The notes under the pieces are model-generated. The model ran no database searches. It saw nothing but the letters and a program-made list of their open reading frames with translations, and was not told where the DNA came from. A DNA stretch of 64,000 nucleotides from Glaciimonas sp. GTDB lineage: Bacteria; Pseudomonadota; Gammaproteobacteria; Burkholderiales; Burkholderiaceae_D. The stretch lies in contig JABBOY010000030.1 of assembly GCA_012927585.1 (NCBI GenBank), positions 1 to 64,000 on the forward strand, read 5' to 3'. The translations under genes and the position numbers were made by a program. How positions within the stretch are numbered: position 1 is the first letter of the stretch; the number at the start of each line of letters is the position of its first letter. Positions 51,809 through 60,042 of this stretch are shown in pieces.

Positions 51809-52634
51809 TGCTGACATGTACCTCATGGTAGAGGGTGACCGTTTCATTGTTTTTGGTAATAGCAATTCGCATTGACACCAGGCTATTGCGTTGCGTCACG
51901 CCTACTGTATATATGAAATTGCAGTCGCTGACATTTTGCGCCAGCATCGGCGTGTTGGCCGGTATGGCGGGACAAGCCGCCGGAGCGGCTGCATTAATCC
52001 CATAGTGCGATAAACGATACAAGGCGCCGTTGCCATTACCGGCGGCATCGATCCCGGTTCCGCTACACACGTAAAAAACCGCTTGTTCCGCAGCCGGTAT
52101 CACCTGAAAGCGGTTGCCGGGGGACGCAAACGGGAACTGCGTGGCCGCAGTCAGCGTAATGCTGTTCGCAGCAAAGGGCGCTGCAATGGTGGCTCGGTTT
52201 ATGCCGGAATACGCATCCGCGCCGGGTATGCCGAGGTTGTAGATCACCAGCTGGTCGCCGACAGCCGGAACTGGATTCAAGGGTGACAGCACGTCGAAAG
52301 TCGCGGTCGCGGCCGAAAAATCCAGTGCAGTACCGGGAGCCTCCGCACGGTAACGTCCACCGCTCACAGTCGGCAAGTATTCCAGGCACAGCGGCGATGC
52401 GCCAACGTCGCGCACGCTATTTGGCACTGCCAACCGCACATCGCGCCCGATGCGGCGTAATGCGGTGTCGGCGGTGTCGGTCATTTCTGCGCGCCGCTCG
52501 ACATCGAAATAGCTCTGAACCGGGGTGCGGATGAAGATCGCCACCACTCCGGCCAGGATGCCGGTGATGGTAATGACCATGATCGCTTCGATCAGGGTAA
52601 AACCACGCTGGCGTTGGGTTATGGCAGTCTGCAT
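51798..52634 (-). CDS. mshO: MshO-like minor pilin
   Basis: A 278-residue prepilin-like protein with QRQRGFTLIEAIMVITITGI at the cleavage site. VERRAEMTDTADTALRRIGR is typical of PilW/MshO minor pilins, and ANSITLTAATQFPFASPGNR and a disulfide-prone C-terminal region follow. The start at 52634 follows the mshD stop by 4 bp; the frame is open to 52745. Minor pilins of this type prime pilus assembly. Confidence 0.86.
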   Translation of the reverse strand: MQTAITQRQRGFTLIEAIMVITITGILAGVVAIFIRTPVQSYFDVERRAEMTDTADTALRRIGRDVRLAVPNSVRDVGASPLCLEYLPTVSGGRYRAEAPGTALDFSAATATFDVLSPLNPVPAVGDQLVIYNLGIPGADAYSGINRATIAAPFAANSITLTAATQFPFASPGNRFQVIPAAEQAVFYVCSGTGIDAAGNGNGALYRLSHYGINAAAPAACPAIPANTPMLAQNVSDCNFIYTVGVTQRNSLVSMRIAITKNNETVTLYHEVHVSNVP

Positions 52635-52638
52635 GGCA

Positions 52639-53202
52639 TCAGGGTAAGGCATTGGGCGCATAACGGAAGCGGTAACCGGTGAGGGTGATATCGGTGTTGC
52701 CTGAGACGACTCGGACGTCAATTTGCAATACGTCATTTTTTGCAACTACCGGGGCAAAAGTATCGCCGACTTGACTTATTGCAACAGAAACAGAATAGGC
52801 CGCCAACCCATTAATTTGTGTACCCGAAATATCCCGTATCGGCGTCATTGCAAAATTGTTGTAATCGGCGACATTGGCGGCATCGCGCTGTGCCACATTG
52901 CTCACCCTTGCCGCCGCTGGCAAACCATCTTCGGAGTTAGCCGGTACTGCACAATCGGCGGCATTAACGGCAGTCAAGGCCTTGGCATCGCCCGGATCGC
53001 AATAAGTGAACGGCTGCAACTCGATTTCTTCCAGCAGCGATTCGGCAATCGCCAGCGCCTGCTTGCGAATCAGAGGATCGGCACTGGCTTTGGTGGTGAC
53101 ATTCATCACAGACAGAATGCCGGCAATGCCGACGCTGACGATCACGATGAACATGATCAGTTCGATCAGCGAGATGCCTCTTTGCCGGTGTTTAGTGGAC
53201 AT
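52639..53202 (-). CDS. mshD: MshD-like minor pilin
   Basis: A 187-residue prepilin-like protein. QRGISLIELIMFIVIVSVGI is the N-terminal methylation motif and helix, and QALAIAESLLEEIELQPFTY is the PilV/MshD-type block. A Cys pair (TYCDPGD and AADCAVP) lies in the middle. The start at 53202 overlaps the mshC stop by 11 bp; an earlier ATG at 53244 is less likely. Confidence 0.86.
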   Translation of the reverse strand: MSTKHRQRGISLIELIMFIVIVSVGIAGILSVMNVTTKASADPLIRKQALAIAESLLEEIELQPFTYCDPGDAKALTAVNAADCAVPANSEDGLPAAARVSNVAQRDAANVADYNNFAMTPIRDISGTQINGLAAYSVSVAISQVGDTFAPVVAKNDVLQIDVRVVSGNTDITLTGYRFRYAPNALP

Positions 53203-53644
53203 AACCGGTCTCGGCTTCGATGAGAATAGCGCTAGCGACACCAACTACGCTGATGCTTTGTTGCACATTAAAGCTAGGCCGGCCCAGCGCGCCAAAGCTA
53301 AAGTCAATCGGTATCGGAGAAAACGTGATGCCGTAAGGGGCTGCAACGACTGACGTCAGCTTGCCGTCCGCCGAAGCCAGAGCGGTTCCCGGGCATGTCG
53401 CTGCCGCATTAATGGTCAAGGTAATGCCGCTAGCCGTAAAAGCAACGCAAACAAAACGGTGTTGCGCAATCGCGGTTTTTTGCGCGTAACGTAGCGAAAC
53501 TTTTACCTGATCGGCAAACCCGCGCGCCTGGATATCGCTGTTATCCATCAACTTTGGCGCCACGACTGCGGTCATGATGCCGGTGATAACCAGCACCATG
53601 ACCAGTTCGACGAGGGTAAAGCCATGCGAAGCGCGTGGAAACAT
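53192..53644 (-). CDS. mshC: MshC-like minor pilin
   Basis: A 150-residue prepilin-like protein with ASHGFTLVELVMVLVITGIM at the cleavage site, followed by GFADQVKVSLRYAQKTAIAQ, the GspH/FimT-type pattern of MshC. It ends LIEAETGYVH. It overlaps mshD by 11 bp. The gap of 99 bp from the pilin gene upstream holds a hairpin. Confidence 0.84.
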   Translation of the reverse strand: MFPRASHGFTLVELVMVLVITGIMTAVVAPKLMDNSDIQARGFADQVKVSLRYAQKTAIAQHRFVCVAFTASGITLTINAAATCPGTALASADGKLTSVVAAPYGITFSPIPIDFSFGALGRPSFNVQQSISVVGVASAILIEAETGYVH

Positions 53645-53711
53645 TGCTTATTCTGGCAATAAAATTGTTGCAAAAAACAAGACCGGCCATGACTCTTTAC
53701 AGAAGCAACCT

Positions 53712-53729
53712 GGGCACGATGTTGTGCCC
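53712..53729 (-). terminator. mshA: Hairpin downstream of the mshA pilin gene
   Basis: Reading leftward, GGGCAC pairs perfectly with GTGCCC around a six-base loop, 15 bp after the mshA stop. There is no T-run, so it is more likely an mRNA-stabilising or partly terminating hairpin after the abundant pilin message than a full stop. Confidence 0.4.
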
Positions 53730-53743
53730 ATGCTGTATGCGGG

Positions 53744-54211
53744 TCAGCAGCCGCTAATCAAGGTAGTGTAGGTTGGGGCTGTCGTCGCGGTAGCCGCTTT
53801 ATACGTTACACGGCAGTTGGTCGTATCGATGGCACCCTTGTGGTAAATTACGTTAGTAATAGTCGTACTGTCGTAGTCGGCGCTCAAATCCATTGCCAGG
53901 ATCAGTGCCGCCGTGGTTGCAGCAAAACCATAGGCTGTCGATATGGATTGACCATCAACGGTCACATTAACTGGAGTGCCAGTAGTGCCATCCAAATGGT
54001 TACCCACTGCCGCCTTGGTATAAATCATTGCATTGGCGGAACGCATCGAGCCTTCCACCGCTTTTATCGCCGCGCCGCGCGCATCGGTTCCCAGGTTGAT
54101 AAACTTCGGCAACGCGGTCGCAGCCAGAATGCCCAAAACCACGATCACCATCACCAATTCGATCAGGGTAAAACCAGATTGCTGCTTGTTCATCTTCATG
54201 TGCATCTTCAT
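53744..54211 (-). CDS. mshA: MSHA major pilin-type protein
   Basis: A 155-residue type IV pilin with QQSGFTLIELVMVIVVLGIL at the processing site, Glu5 of the mature form, and a hydrophobic helix. ALPKFINLGTDARGAAIKAV and RSANAMIYTKAA are MshA-type. A Cys pair (TTNCRVTY and LISGC) fits the C-terminal disulfide loop. I chose the ATG at 54211, which has GGAG 8 bp upstream; several other ATGs lie close by. A hairpin separates it from the other pilin gene upstream and another follows its stop. Confidence 0.87.
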   Translation of the reverse strand: MKMHMKMNKQQSGFTLIELVMVIVVLGILAATALPKFINLGTDARGAAIKAVEGSMRSANAMIYTKAAVGNHLDGTTGTPVNVTVDGQSISTAYGFAATTAALILAMDLSADYDSTTITNVIYHKGAIDTTNCRVTYKAATATTAPTYTTLISGC

Positions 54212-54239
54212 ATCCAACTCCATTATTAAATAATTCAAG

Positions 54240-54257
54240 GCGCCGTAGTACCGGCGC
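54240..54257 (-). terminator. Hairpin between the two pilin genes
   Basis: Reading leftward, GCGCCG pairs perfectly with CGGCGC around a six-base loop, followed by CTTGAATTATTT. It lies between the upstream pilin stop and the mshA ribosome-binding site. It could be a leaky terminator or an RNA-processing site that sets the pilin ratio. Confidence 0.4.
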
Positions 54258-54337
54258 GGGTTTGTTGCATCAGCTATACGACTAGTACAATCTTTACGGC
54301 ATGCGTGGCATAAAAATTAAATGCCGTGTTGTTAGAG

Positions 54338-54811
54338 CTATTGGCAATTCGCTGCAGTCAAGCCGGCATTGTCGTATGTCGGCGAAGTTCCGACGACGGC
54401 AGACGGCGTATAAGTAACCGCGCAGTTAGCATGCATTACATCGGGAGTAACCGTAAAAACGGTTGCACTGGTGGCGACCGGCACAAAACCGGCTATGGCC
54501 ACTGTCCCATTCGCGAGACCTGCCGCAGTGCCTATCGAAGCCAGCGCGGTGGTCGGATAGCCATTTGTCATCGCGATGACTGAACCTTCCATCGTAATAT
54601 CTGTATCAAGGGTTAACTGCTGCGTCAATTGCACAGAATGGGCCAAGACTGCCGCTATCTTGATCGACCCGAGCGTACTGTTCATTTTCGCGATACGCGC
54701 TTCGGTTTGCAGCGCGGCGAATTTCGGCAGCGCTATCGCAGCCAATATGCTCAGGATGGTGATGACCACCACCAACTCCATGAGCGTAAAACCAGACTGC
54801 ACTCTTCGCAT
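54338..54811 (-). CDS. MSHA pilin paralogue (MshB/MshA-like)
   Basis: A 157-residue pilin with QSGFTLMELVVVITILSILA at the cleavage site. ALPKFAALQTEARIAKMNST follows, and a C-terminal Cys pair (HANCAVTY and TAANC) forms the disulfide loop. It is similar in length and layout to the mshA product next door, so the two probably arose by duplication; which is the major subunit cannot be told. CAGGAA precedes the ATG at 54811. It is the first gene of the long leftward arm. Confidence 0.85.
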   Translation of the reverse strand: MRRVQSGFTLMELVVVITILSILAAIALPKFAALQTEARIAKMNSTLGSIKIAAVLAHSVQLTQQLTLDTDITMEGSVIAMTNGYPTTALASIGTAAGLANGTVAIAGFVPVATSATVFTVTPDVMHANCAVTYTPSAVVGTSPTYDNAGLTAANCQ

Positions 54812-54997
54812 TTTCTATGTTCCTGAAACTAAATTCTTTTGCCAAACCGGTACAAAAATAATACTTCGAAACAACTAATGCGAAGCAGCAATTTCTGTTT
54901 CGCAATACTACATCGGAAGAAGTGATTTTTTACTTATTGACAATAAAAATTAACATTTTTTAGTATAAATATTAATTTTTAAATAATTAAAGACATC

Positions 54998-55160
54998 TTA
55001 AGTTGCCGGGCGCCAATAACGTTGTGGCGTCGCTGCCACAGTAGCGTTTTGATGCGCGCCAAACTGGCCGAGCGTATCAGCGAATAGTGTGTGGCATTCA
55101 GTCTGGAATGCCTGCACCAGCGGTCTATGCTTGGCTTGCTTGTGTAGACATATCTTGTCG
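54998..55160 (-). pseudogene. Coding-like remnant of an unrecognised gene
   Basis: Reading leftward, one frame is open without rare codons and ends QAFQTECHTLFADTLGQF...PQRYWRPAT before a TAA at 54998-55000. It has no start codon in the visible part, and its upstream end is cut near copy 9 of the 62-bp element. It looks like the C-terminal 45-50 codons of a gene, but I recognise no family; chance openness cannot be excluded. Confidence 0.25.
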
Positions 55161-55188
55161 CTGGGCCCGGAAACACAAATATACCTAC

Positions 55189-55251
55189 CTACGTATTTTT
55201 AAACATGTAATTAAATAATGCGCAGAGTGCCATATTTATGCATATACCCTG
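55189..55251 (-). repeat. 62-bp dispersed element, copy 9
   Basis: On the minus strand it reads AGGGTATATGC, ATAAATATGGCACT, TGCGCATTATT, AATTACATG and ends TAAAAATACG. It lies about 170 bp upstream of mshE, in the middle of the divergent msh control region. Confidence 0.75.
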
Positions 55252-55419
55252 CCAATTTATCAAAAATAGGGCGTCTTGATCGATGCTGGCGGAGCGGGTG
55301 CGATGCGGTGCGTACCGGCCAGAGTGCCTGATGGTCGAAAAACCTGCCGGTCCGCCGTGTCTGTATGGCATAAAATGCAGTGCATTAACTTTCCCATGCA
55401 AAAACCACAAGGAGCATGT

Positions 55420-57123
55420 ATGGCCAGGCCGGAAAAAATTCGTTTGGGTGAAATCCTGCTGCAGCAAAAACTGCTGTCCGAAGAGCAGTTGCAATTGGCA
55501 CTCAGCGAGCAAAAGCGTACCGGGCGAAAACTGGGGCGAGTTTTCGTCGAAAACGGTTTTGTGACGGAAGAGATCATTTCCGGCGCGCTGGCGCGGCAGC
55601 TCAATATCCCTTACGTCAACCTCAAGCACTACAACGTCAAACCGCAAACGGTGCGCCTGTTGCCTGAAATGCAGGCGCGCCGTTTTCGTGCCATCGCACT
55701 CGACGAGCGCGACGATACGCTGCTGATCGGCATGGCCGACCCCACCGATCTGTTTGCCTATGATGAGATTACGCGTCTGGTGAAACGCGACATCGCGCTG
55801 GCAGTGGTCAATGAAAGCGAACTGCTGCAGACCATTGACCGTCTGTATCGCCGCACGGATGAGATATCCGGCCTGGCGCGCGAATTGGAGCGGGATCTGG
55901 GCGATGGCAACATCGATTTCGGCACGCTGGGGATGGGCGCGGGTCTGGAGGATGCGCCGGTGGTCAAGCTGCTGCAATCGGTATTCGATGACGCGACCCA
56001 GGTGCGCGCTTCCGACATCCATATCGAGCCGCAGGAAAAACGCTTGCAGATCCGATTTCGCATCGACGGCGTGCTGCACCTGCAAACCGAGGCCGATATC
56101 AAGATTGCTGCATCGCTGGCATTGCGCCTGAAGCTGATGTCTGAACTCGACATTTCAGAAAAACGCATGCCGCAAGACGGCCGTTTTGCAATCAAGGTCA
56201 AGCAGCAACAGATCGACGTGCGGATCTCTACCATGCCGACTCAATATGGCGAATCGGTGGTGATGCGTCTGCTCAACCAAAGTGGTGGCACGCTCAATCT
56301 GGACGCAATCGGCATGCCGCCAGCAATGCTGAAGCGCTTCCGCGCTATTGTGCAGCGCCCGAATGGGCTGGTGCTGGTAACCGGGCCGACCGGCAGCGGC
56401 AAAACTACCACGTTGTATGGCGCGCTGTCCGAACTCAACACCATGGAAAGAAAACTGATCACGGTCGAGGACCCGGTCGAATACAGGCTGGCCGGCATCA
56501 ACCAGGTGCAGGTCAACGACAAAATCGAACTTAATTTTGCCCGGGTGCTGCGCTCCGCGTTGCGGCAAGACCCTGACGTGGTGCTGGTGGGCGAGATGCG
56601 CGACCAGGAAACGGCCCAGATCGGCATGCGCGCCGCGATGACCGGCCATCTGGTGTTGTCGACTCTGCACACCAACGACGCCATCAGCACGCCGATGCGT
56701 TTGCTGGATATGGGCGTACCCGGTTATATGGTCGGCAGTTCGCTGCAAGCGGTGGTGGCGCAGCGCCTGGTGCGCGTGATTTGCGAAAGCTGCACGGAAG
56801 ACCATCCATTGCAAACTCACGAGTATGAATGGCTGAAGGCGGAGCTTAAAGACGCGGTCAATGCGCACCGCTATCGGCATGGGCGCGGCTGCTCGCATTG
56901 CAATGGCACCGGTTTTCGCGGCCGCATGGGAGTCTACGAAATGCTTGAAATGACCCAGGAAGTGGCGGATGCCGCCAATGCTAATGATCCGGCCGCCTTC
57001 ATCAAGGTGGCGCAAGCGCAAATGGCCGGCGAAACCCTGCGCCGCCACGCGGTGTCGATGGTGGTCGCAGGAAAAACCACAGTCGGCGAAGCGATGCGCA
57101 TCAGTAATCAGCTTGAGGATTAA
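55420..57123 (+). CDS. mshE: MSHA pilus assembly ATPase MshE
   Basis: A 567-residue GspE/PilB-type hexameric ATPase that powers pilus extension. The N-terminal MshEN domain (LGEILLQQKLLSEEQLQLAL... with RLLPEMQARRFRAI) can bind cyclic di-GMP in Vibrio MshE. Walker A is GPTGSGKTT at residues 322-330, followed by VEDPVEYRLAGINQVQVN, VLVGEMRDQETAQIGMRAAM and STLHTNDA. The zinc site is Cys455, Cys458, Cys491 and Cys494. The start is the ATG at 55420 with AAGGAG 7 bp upstream. mshG follows after 2 bp. Confidence 0.94.
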   Translation: MARPEKIRLGEILLQQKLLSEEQLQLALSEQKRTGRKLGRVFVENGFVTEEIISGALARQLNIPYVNLKHYNVKPQTVRLLPEMQARRFRAIALDERDDTLLIGMADPTDLFAYDEITRLVKRDIALAVVNESELLQTIDRLYRRTDEISGLARELERDLGDGNIDFGTLGMGAGLEDAPVVKLLQSVFDDATQVRASDIHIEPQEKRLQIRFRIDGVLHLQTEADIKIAASLALRLKLMSELDISEKRMPQDGRFAIKVKQQQIDVRISTMPTQYGESVVMRLLNQSGGTLNLDAIGMPPAMLKRFRAIVQRPNGLVLVTGPTGSGKTTTLYGALSELNTMERKLITVEDPVEYRLAGINQVQVNDKIELNFARVLRSALRQDPDVVLVGEMRDQETAQIGMRAAMTGHLVLSTLHTNDAISTPMRLLDMGVPGYMVGSSLQAVVAQRLVRVICESCTEDHPLQTHEYEWLKAELKDAVNAHRYRHGRGCSHCNGTGFRGRMGVYEMLEMTQEVADAANANDPAAFIKVAQAQMAGETLRRHAVSMVVAGKTTVGEAMRISNQLED

Positions 57124-57125
57124 AA

Positions 57126-58355
57126 ATGGGTTTTTTTGCCTATAAAGCGCGCAATTCCCGCGGCGAGCTGGTCAAGGGTGTGCTGGAAGGCGTCGACAGC
57201 AGTGCCGTCGCCAGCCAGTTGTTCAATACCGGCATTACGCCGATTGATATCACGGCAACCAGCCAGCCCCAAATGGGTGACGAAGTGGGGTGGTGGGCGC
57301 GCCTGACCGAAGAAAAAGTACGCTCCATCGACGTTCAGTTATTCAGTCGGCAGTTGTATACGCTGTTGAAAGCAGGCGTGCCGATCATGCGCGGTCTGGC
57401 TGGCTTGCAGGAATCGGCCATCAATAAATCATTTGGTCGGGTGCTCAAGGATATTCGTGAGTCGCTCGATGCCGGACGTGAATTGTCTGCGGCAATGCGG
57501 CGCCACCCCCACGTATTTTCCAACTTTTATCTGAATATGGTGCGTGTGGGCGAGATGACCGGTCGTCTGGAAGAAGTTTTCTTGCGCTTGTTTGCGCATC
57601 TTGAATTCGAGCGCGAGATGGGCGAACGGGTGCGTACTGCAATGCGCTATCCGTCCTTTGTGATGATTGCGATGTTGGCGGCGATTGGCGTGATCAATAT
57701 CTTCGTGATCCCGGCTTTCGCCAAGGTGTATGCCGGCTTCAATGCGCAATTGCCGTTGATGACGCGGATCTTGATGGCGAGCTCGGAATTTACCGTGCAC
57801 TATTGGCCGCTGATGCTGGCGGCGATAGGCGCTGTAGTGTTTGCATTCAAGACAATTATTTCGACCACTAAGGGCTTATACCAATGGGACAAGATTAAGC
57901 TGCGCTTTCCTATTGTCGGAAAAATCATTTTGAAAGGCACACTGGCGCGTTTTGCCCGTAGTTTTGCCTTGTCCAGCAAGAGTGGGGTGCCGATTGTGCA
58001 GGGGCTGAATGTGGTTGCGCAAACGGTGGACAACACGTACATCGCCAGCCGTATCGAGCAAATGCGCGACGGTGTCGAACGCGGCGAAAGCATTTTGCGC
58101 ACGGCCTTGGTGGCCAACGTGTTTACGCCAGTGGTGCTGCAGATGATTGCAGTCGGCGAGGAAACTGGCGAGCTCGATGATTTGATGGATGAAATCGCCG
58201 AAATGTACGAGCGCGAAGTCGACTACGAACTCAAGACGCTATCGTCGCAGATTGAACCGATCCTGATCGTCGCACTAGGTATTCTGGTGCTGATTCTGGC
58301 GTTGGGTATTTTCTTGCCGATATGGGATCTGGGCAAGGTTGCACTGAAAAGATAG
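57126..58355 (+). CDS. mshG: MSHA pilus inner-membrane platform protein MshG
   Basis: A 409-residue GspF/PilC-type platform protein. It has two T2SSF repeats: VQLFSRQLYTLLKAGVPIMR and FARSFALSSKSGVPIVQGLN each begin one. Three hydrophobic segments are visible, including SFVMIAMLAAIGVINIFVIP and the C-terminal LIVALGILVLILALGIFLPI. GEETGELDDLMDEIAEMYER is the conserved end block. It lies 2 bp after mshE, so the pair is one transcript. It converges with a small leftward gene. Confidence 0.94.
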   Translation: MGFFAYKARNSRGELVKGVLEGVDSSAVASQLFNTGITPIDITATSQPQMGDEVGWWARLTEEKVRSIDVQLFSRQLYTLLKAGVPIMRGLAGLQESAINKSFGRVLKDIRESLDAGRELSAAMRRHPHVFSNFYLNMVRVGEMTGRLEEVFLRLFAHLEFEREMGERVRTAMRYPSFVMIAMLAAIGVINIFVIPAFAKVYAGFNAQLPLMTRILMASSEFTVHYWPLMLAAIGAVVFAFKTIISTTKGLYQWDKIKLRFPIVGKIILKGTLARFARSFALSSKSGVPIVQGLNVVAQTVDNTYIASRIEQMRDGVERGESILRTALVANVFTPVVLQMIAVGEETGELDDLMDEIAEMYEREVDYELKTLSSQIEPILIVALGILVLILALGIFLPIWDLGKVALKR

Positions 58356-58407
58356 GCAGATCGGGATAGCGTGGAAGGTGCAGGTTTACGCGATCATCGA
58401 TTGTCGA

Positions 58408-58638
58408 TTATTGGTCTTCCAGGTGCGTGATCGCATAACCTTTCGCGCCGATCTGCACCAGGGCATCCTTGAGCGCTAAATTAAATAGCGGGCTGGTATC
58501 TTCCTCCAGCTCAATATTGTGCTCGGCAGCCTGCCAATCGGTGCTGGTGACTTCTTCCGGCAGCGGCTTGCCCTGCGGCACAGCCAGATACGAAATGCGA
58601 TTCTGGCTTTCCATTCTTTGATATATATCCACCTTCAT
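58408..58638 (-). CDS. Small DUF6139-like protein
   Basis: A 76-residue protein beginning MKVDIYQRMESQNRISYLAVPQG and ending QIGAKGYAITHLEDQ. From recall this pattern is that of DUF6139 proteins of Burkholderiales, whose function is unknown. It has no signal peptide or membrane helix. It is 8 bp downstream of a putative DNA-binding protein gene on the same strand, suggesting a two-gene operon convergent with mshG. Confidence 0.65.
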   Translation of the reverse strand: MKVDIYQRMESQNRISYLAVPQGKPLPEEVTSTDWQAAEHNIELEEDTSPLFNLALKDALVQIGAKGYAITHLEDQ

Positions 58639-58646
58639 GTCTGCTC

Positions 58647-59063
58647 CTATTGGCTCGGTTGACCGGAAATATTCAAGTCGTTCTGTTCCCCACGTTTCAT
58701 CGGTAGCACGAGCAGTGCATTTGGATGGTTCGGTTGCATGAAGCGGTTAAAACGGGTCGGTTTCAATGTCCAGTTACAACTTATTCGCAGCTTCGCGCGC
58801 CGGTCTCCGATTAATTGACGTAATTCATCAATGCTGGCGCCGCTGGCTTCTTGCAGCCACAGTAACATCGACGCTCCGAGCGGCAATGTTTCGGCTCGAA
58901 TCCGACGAATTACATCAATCTGGACGTTGAGTTTTTGGGCTAGAACGGTATCGTTTTTCCATTGCATTTTTCTAAGAACAGCATCCAGCAAGCGGCTTGG
59001 GTCGTAAGATTTAAGCTCGGTTGCCGCTGTTTTAACTGTTTCCATGCTGTGAGACTGTGTCAT
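58647..59063 (-). CDS. Putative HTH (XRE-like) DNA-binding protein
   Basis: A 138-residue protein. Residues 24-75 read LLDAVLRKMQWKNDTVLAQK then LNVQIDVIRRIRAETLPLGA and MLLWLQEASGASIDELRQLI, which resembles an XRE/lambda-repressor helix-turn-helix. GDRRAKLRIS follows, as in short Burkholderiales regulators. The C-terminal 45 residues (FNRFMQPNHPNALLVLPMKR) are not recognised. An internal ATG seven residues in is an alternative start. It lies upstream of the DUF6139-like gene. Confidence 0.6.
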   Translation of the reverse strand: MTQSHSMETVKTAATELKSYDPSRLLDAVLRKMQWKNDTVLAQKLNVQIDVIRRIRAETLPLGASMLLWLQEASGASIDELRQLIGDRRAKLRISCNWTLKPTRFNRFMQPNHPNALLVLPMKRGEQNDLNISGQPSQ

Positions 59064-59409
59064 TGTTTATTGTGGTAATTTTTAGTTTTAATATGTAAAG
59101 CTGTGCAGAGCGAGATTTACAAATGGCGTGATAAAAGACGCCGTCTTTGTCAGATGCAAATCGGTAGTCACGCACCTAGTGTAGGGAAATAGCGGCTGCG
59201 GCTATATCGGAATATCCTTAATCTGCCCTAGGAATTAAGAAGAATTCGTACCTGTTAAGAAGAATTCGTACCTGTTCAGTTTTAATGATGGCAAGCGTTC
59301 AATGGAAAGAGCATACAAGGTCGGGTAAGGCGCTCGGCGCTCCATAGGCAGAGAAATAGCAAGCACTACCGAATGCGCCACCAAAACAAGCCGCAAAGTC
59401 AGGAAAATC
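59064..59409. other. Intergenic region with a tandem repeat
   Basis: This 346-bp gap lies between divergent genes (leftward HTH protein and rightward NlpC lipoprotein). It contains a 20-bp tandem duplication at 59235-59274 and nothing else that I recognise. No clear promoter pair was identified. Confidence 0.4.
59235..59274. repeat. 20-bp unit in exact tandem
   Basis: The unit TTAAGAAGAATTCGTACCTG occurs twice head to tail (59235-59254 and 59255-59274) without a mismatch. It lies 135 bp upstream of the NlpC/P60 gene. Confidence 0.9.
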
Positions 59410-59877
59410 ATGCCATTAAAATTTCTTTTTGTTTGTCTGGCAATGCTGCTGGCAGCTTGCGGCACAACGCCGCAGCAACCAGCGCGCCCGGCCACTAGCG
59501 AACCAGGCAACGAAGTCGCTATTTATGCGCTGGGCTTGATTGGAACCGGCTATCGTTTTGGCGGCAAGAATCCAGAAGCCGGGCTCGATTGCAGCGGCAT
59601 GGTGTCGTATATCTATCGCAACGCAGCAGGCGTGAACGTGAGCGGCAGCGCGGCCGATATTGCGCGACGCGGCAAAGAAATCCCGCGTTCCGGCATGCGC
59701 CCTGGCGACTTGATTTTTTTTAACACCATGAACCGGCCGTTTTCACATGTCGGCATTTATATCGGCGATGCGCGCTTCGTCCATGCGCCATCGACCAACG
59801 GCCAGGTGCGCATCGACCGGCTCGACAACCGCTACTACGCGCAACGCTATGAAATGACGCGCAATTATTTTGATTAA
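59410..59877 (+). CDS. NlpC/P60 family lipoprotein endopeptidase
   Basis: A 155-residue outer-membrane lipoprotein with a C40 peptidase domain, cutting peptidoglycan stem peptides. The signal peptide ends in LLAACG (lipobox Cys17). The domain starts YALGLIGTGYRFGGKNPEAG, with the nucleophile Cys61 in LDCSGMV and catalytic His113 in SHVGIYIG; RPGDLIFFNT is the usual block before it. Length matches the small Spr-like class. A class A penicillin-binding protein gene follows, fitting a cell-wall role. Confidence 0.92.
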   Translation: MPLKFLFVCLAMLLAACGTTPQQPARPATSEPGNEVAIYALGLIGTGYRFGGKNPEAGLDCSGMVSYIYRNAAGVNVSGSAADIARRGKEIPRSGMRPGDLIFFNTMNRPFSHVGIYIGDARFVHAPSTNGQVRIDRLDNRYYAQRYEMTRNYFD

Positions 59878-60042
59878 AAGTAGTGCCGGCCTGCACTTAC
59901 TACTCTGGTGTATGCTTCGCTCCATTTGCCCGGGCACGCGTTGCCTGCGCCCAACGGTATCCGCCTGTATCATGTTGTGCCTGCAGTTGTGTCTGTAATC
60001 CCGGCAGCTCCGATTCTTCCGAAAACCTCCGATAGGTTCGAC

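Larger units (their letters stand above)
54812..55419. other. Divergent control region between pilin and mshE genes
   Basis: About 600 bp separate the leftward pilin genes from the rightward mshE gene. The left 180 bp are very AT-rich (54900-54990), fitting promoter DNA for the pilin arm. A coding-like stretch reads leftward at 54998-55160. Copy 9 of the 62-bp element lies at 55189-55251. In-frame codons from 55276 to 55419 ahead of mshE are probably untranslated. No clear -35/-10 pair was identified. Confidence 0.5.

Noticed and set aside
55189-56085. Leftward frame opposite mshE
   Set aside because: It is antisense to the conserved MshE domain and begins inside the dispersed element.
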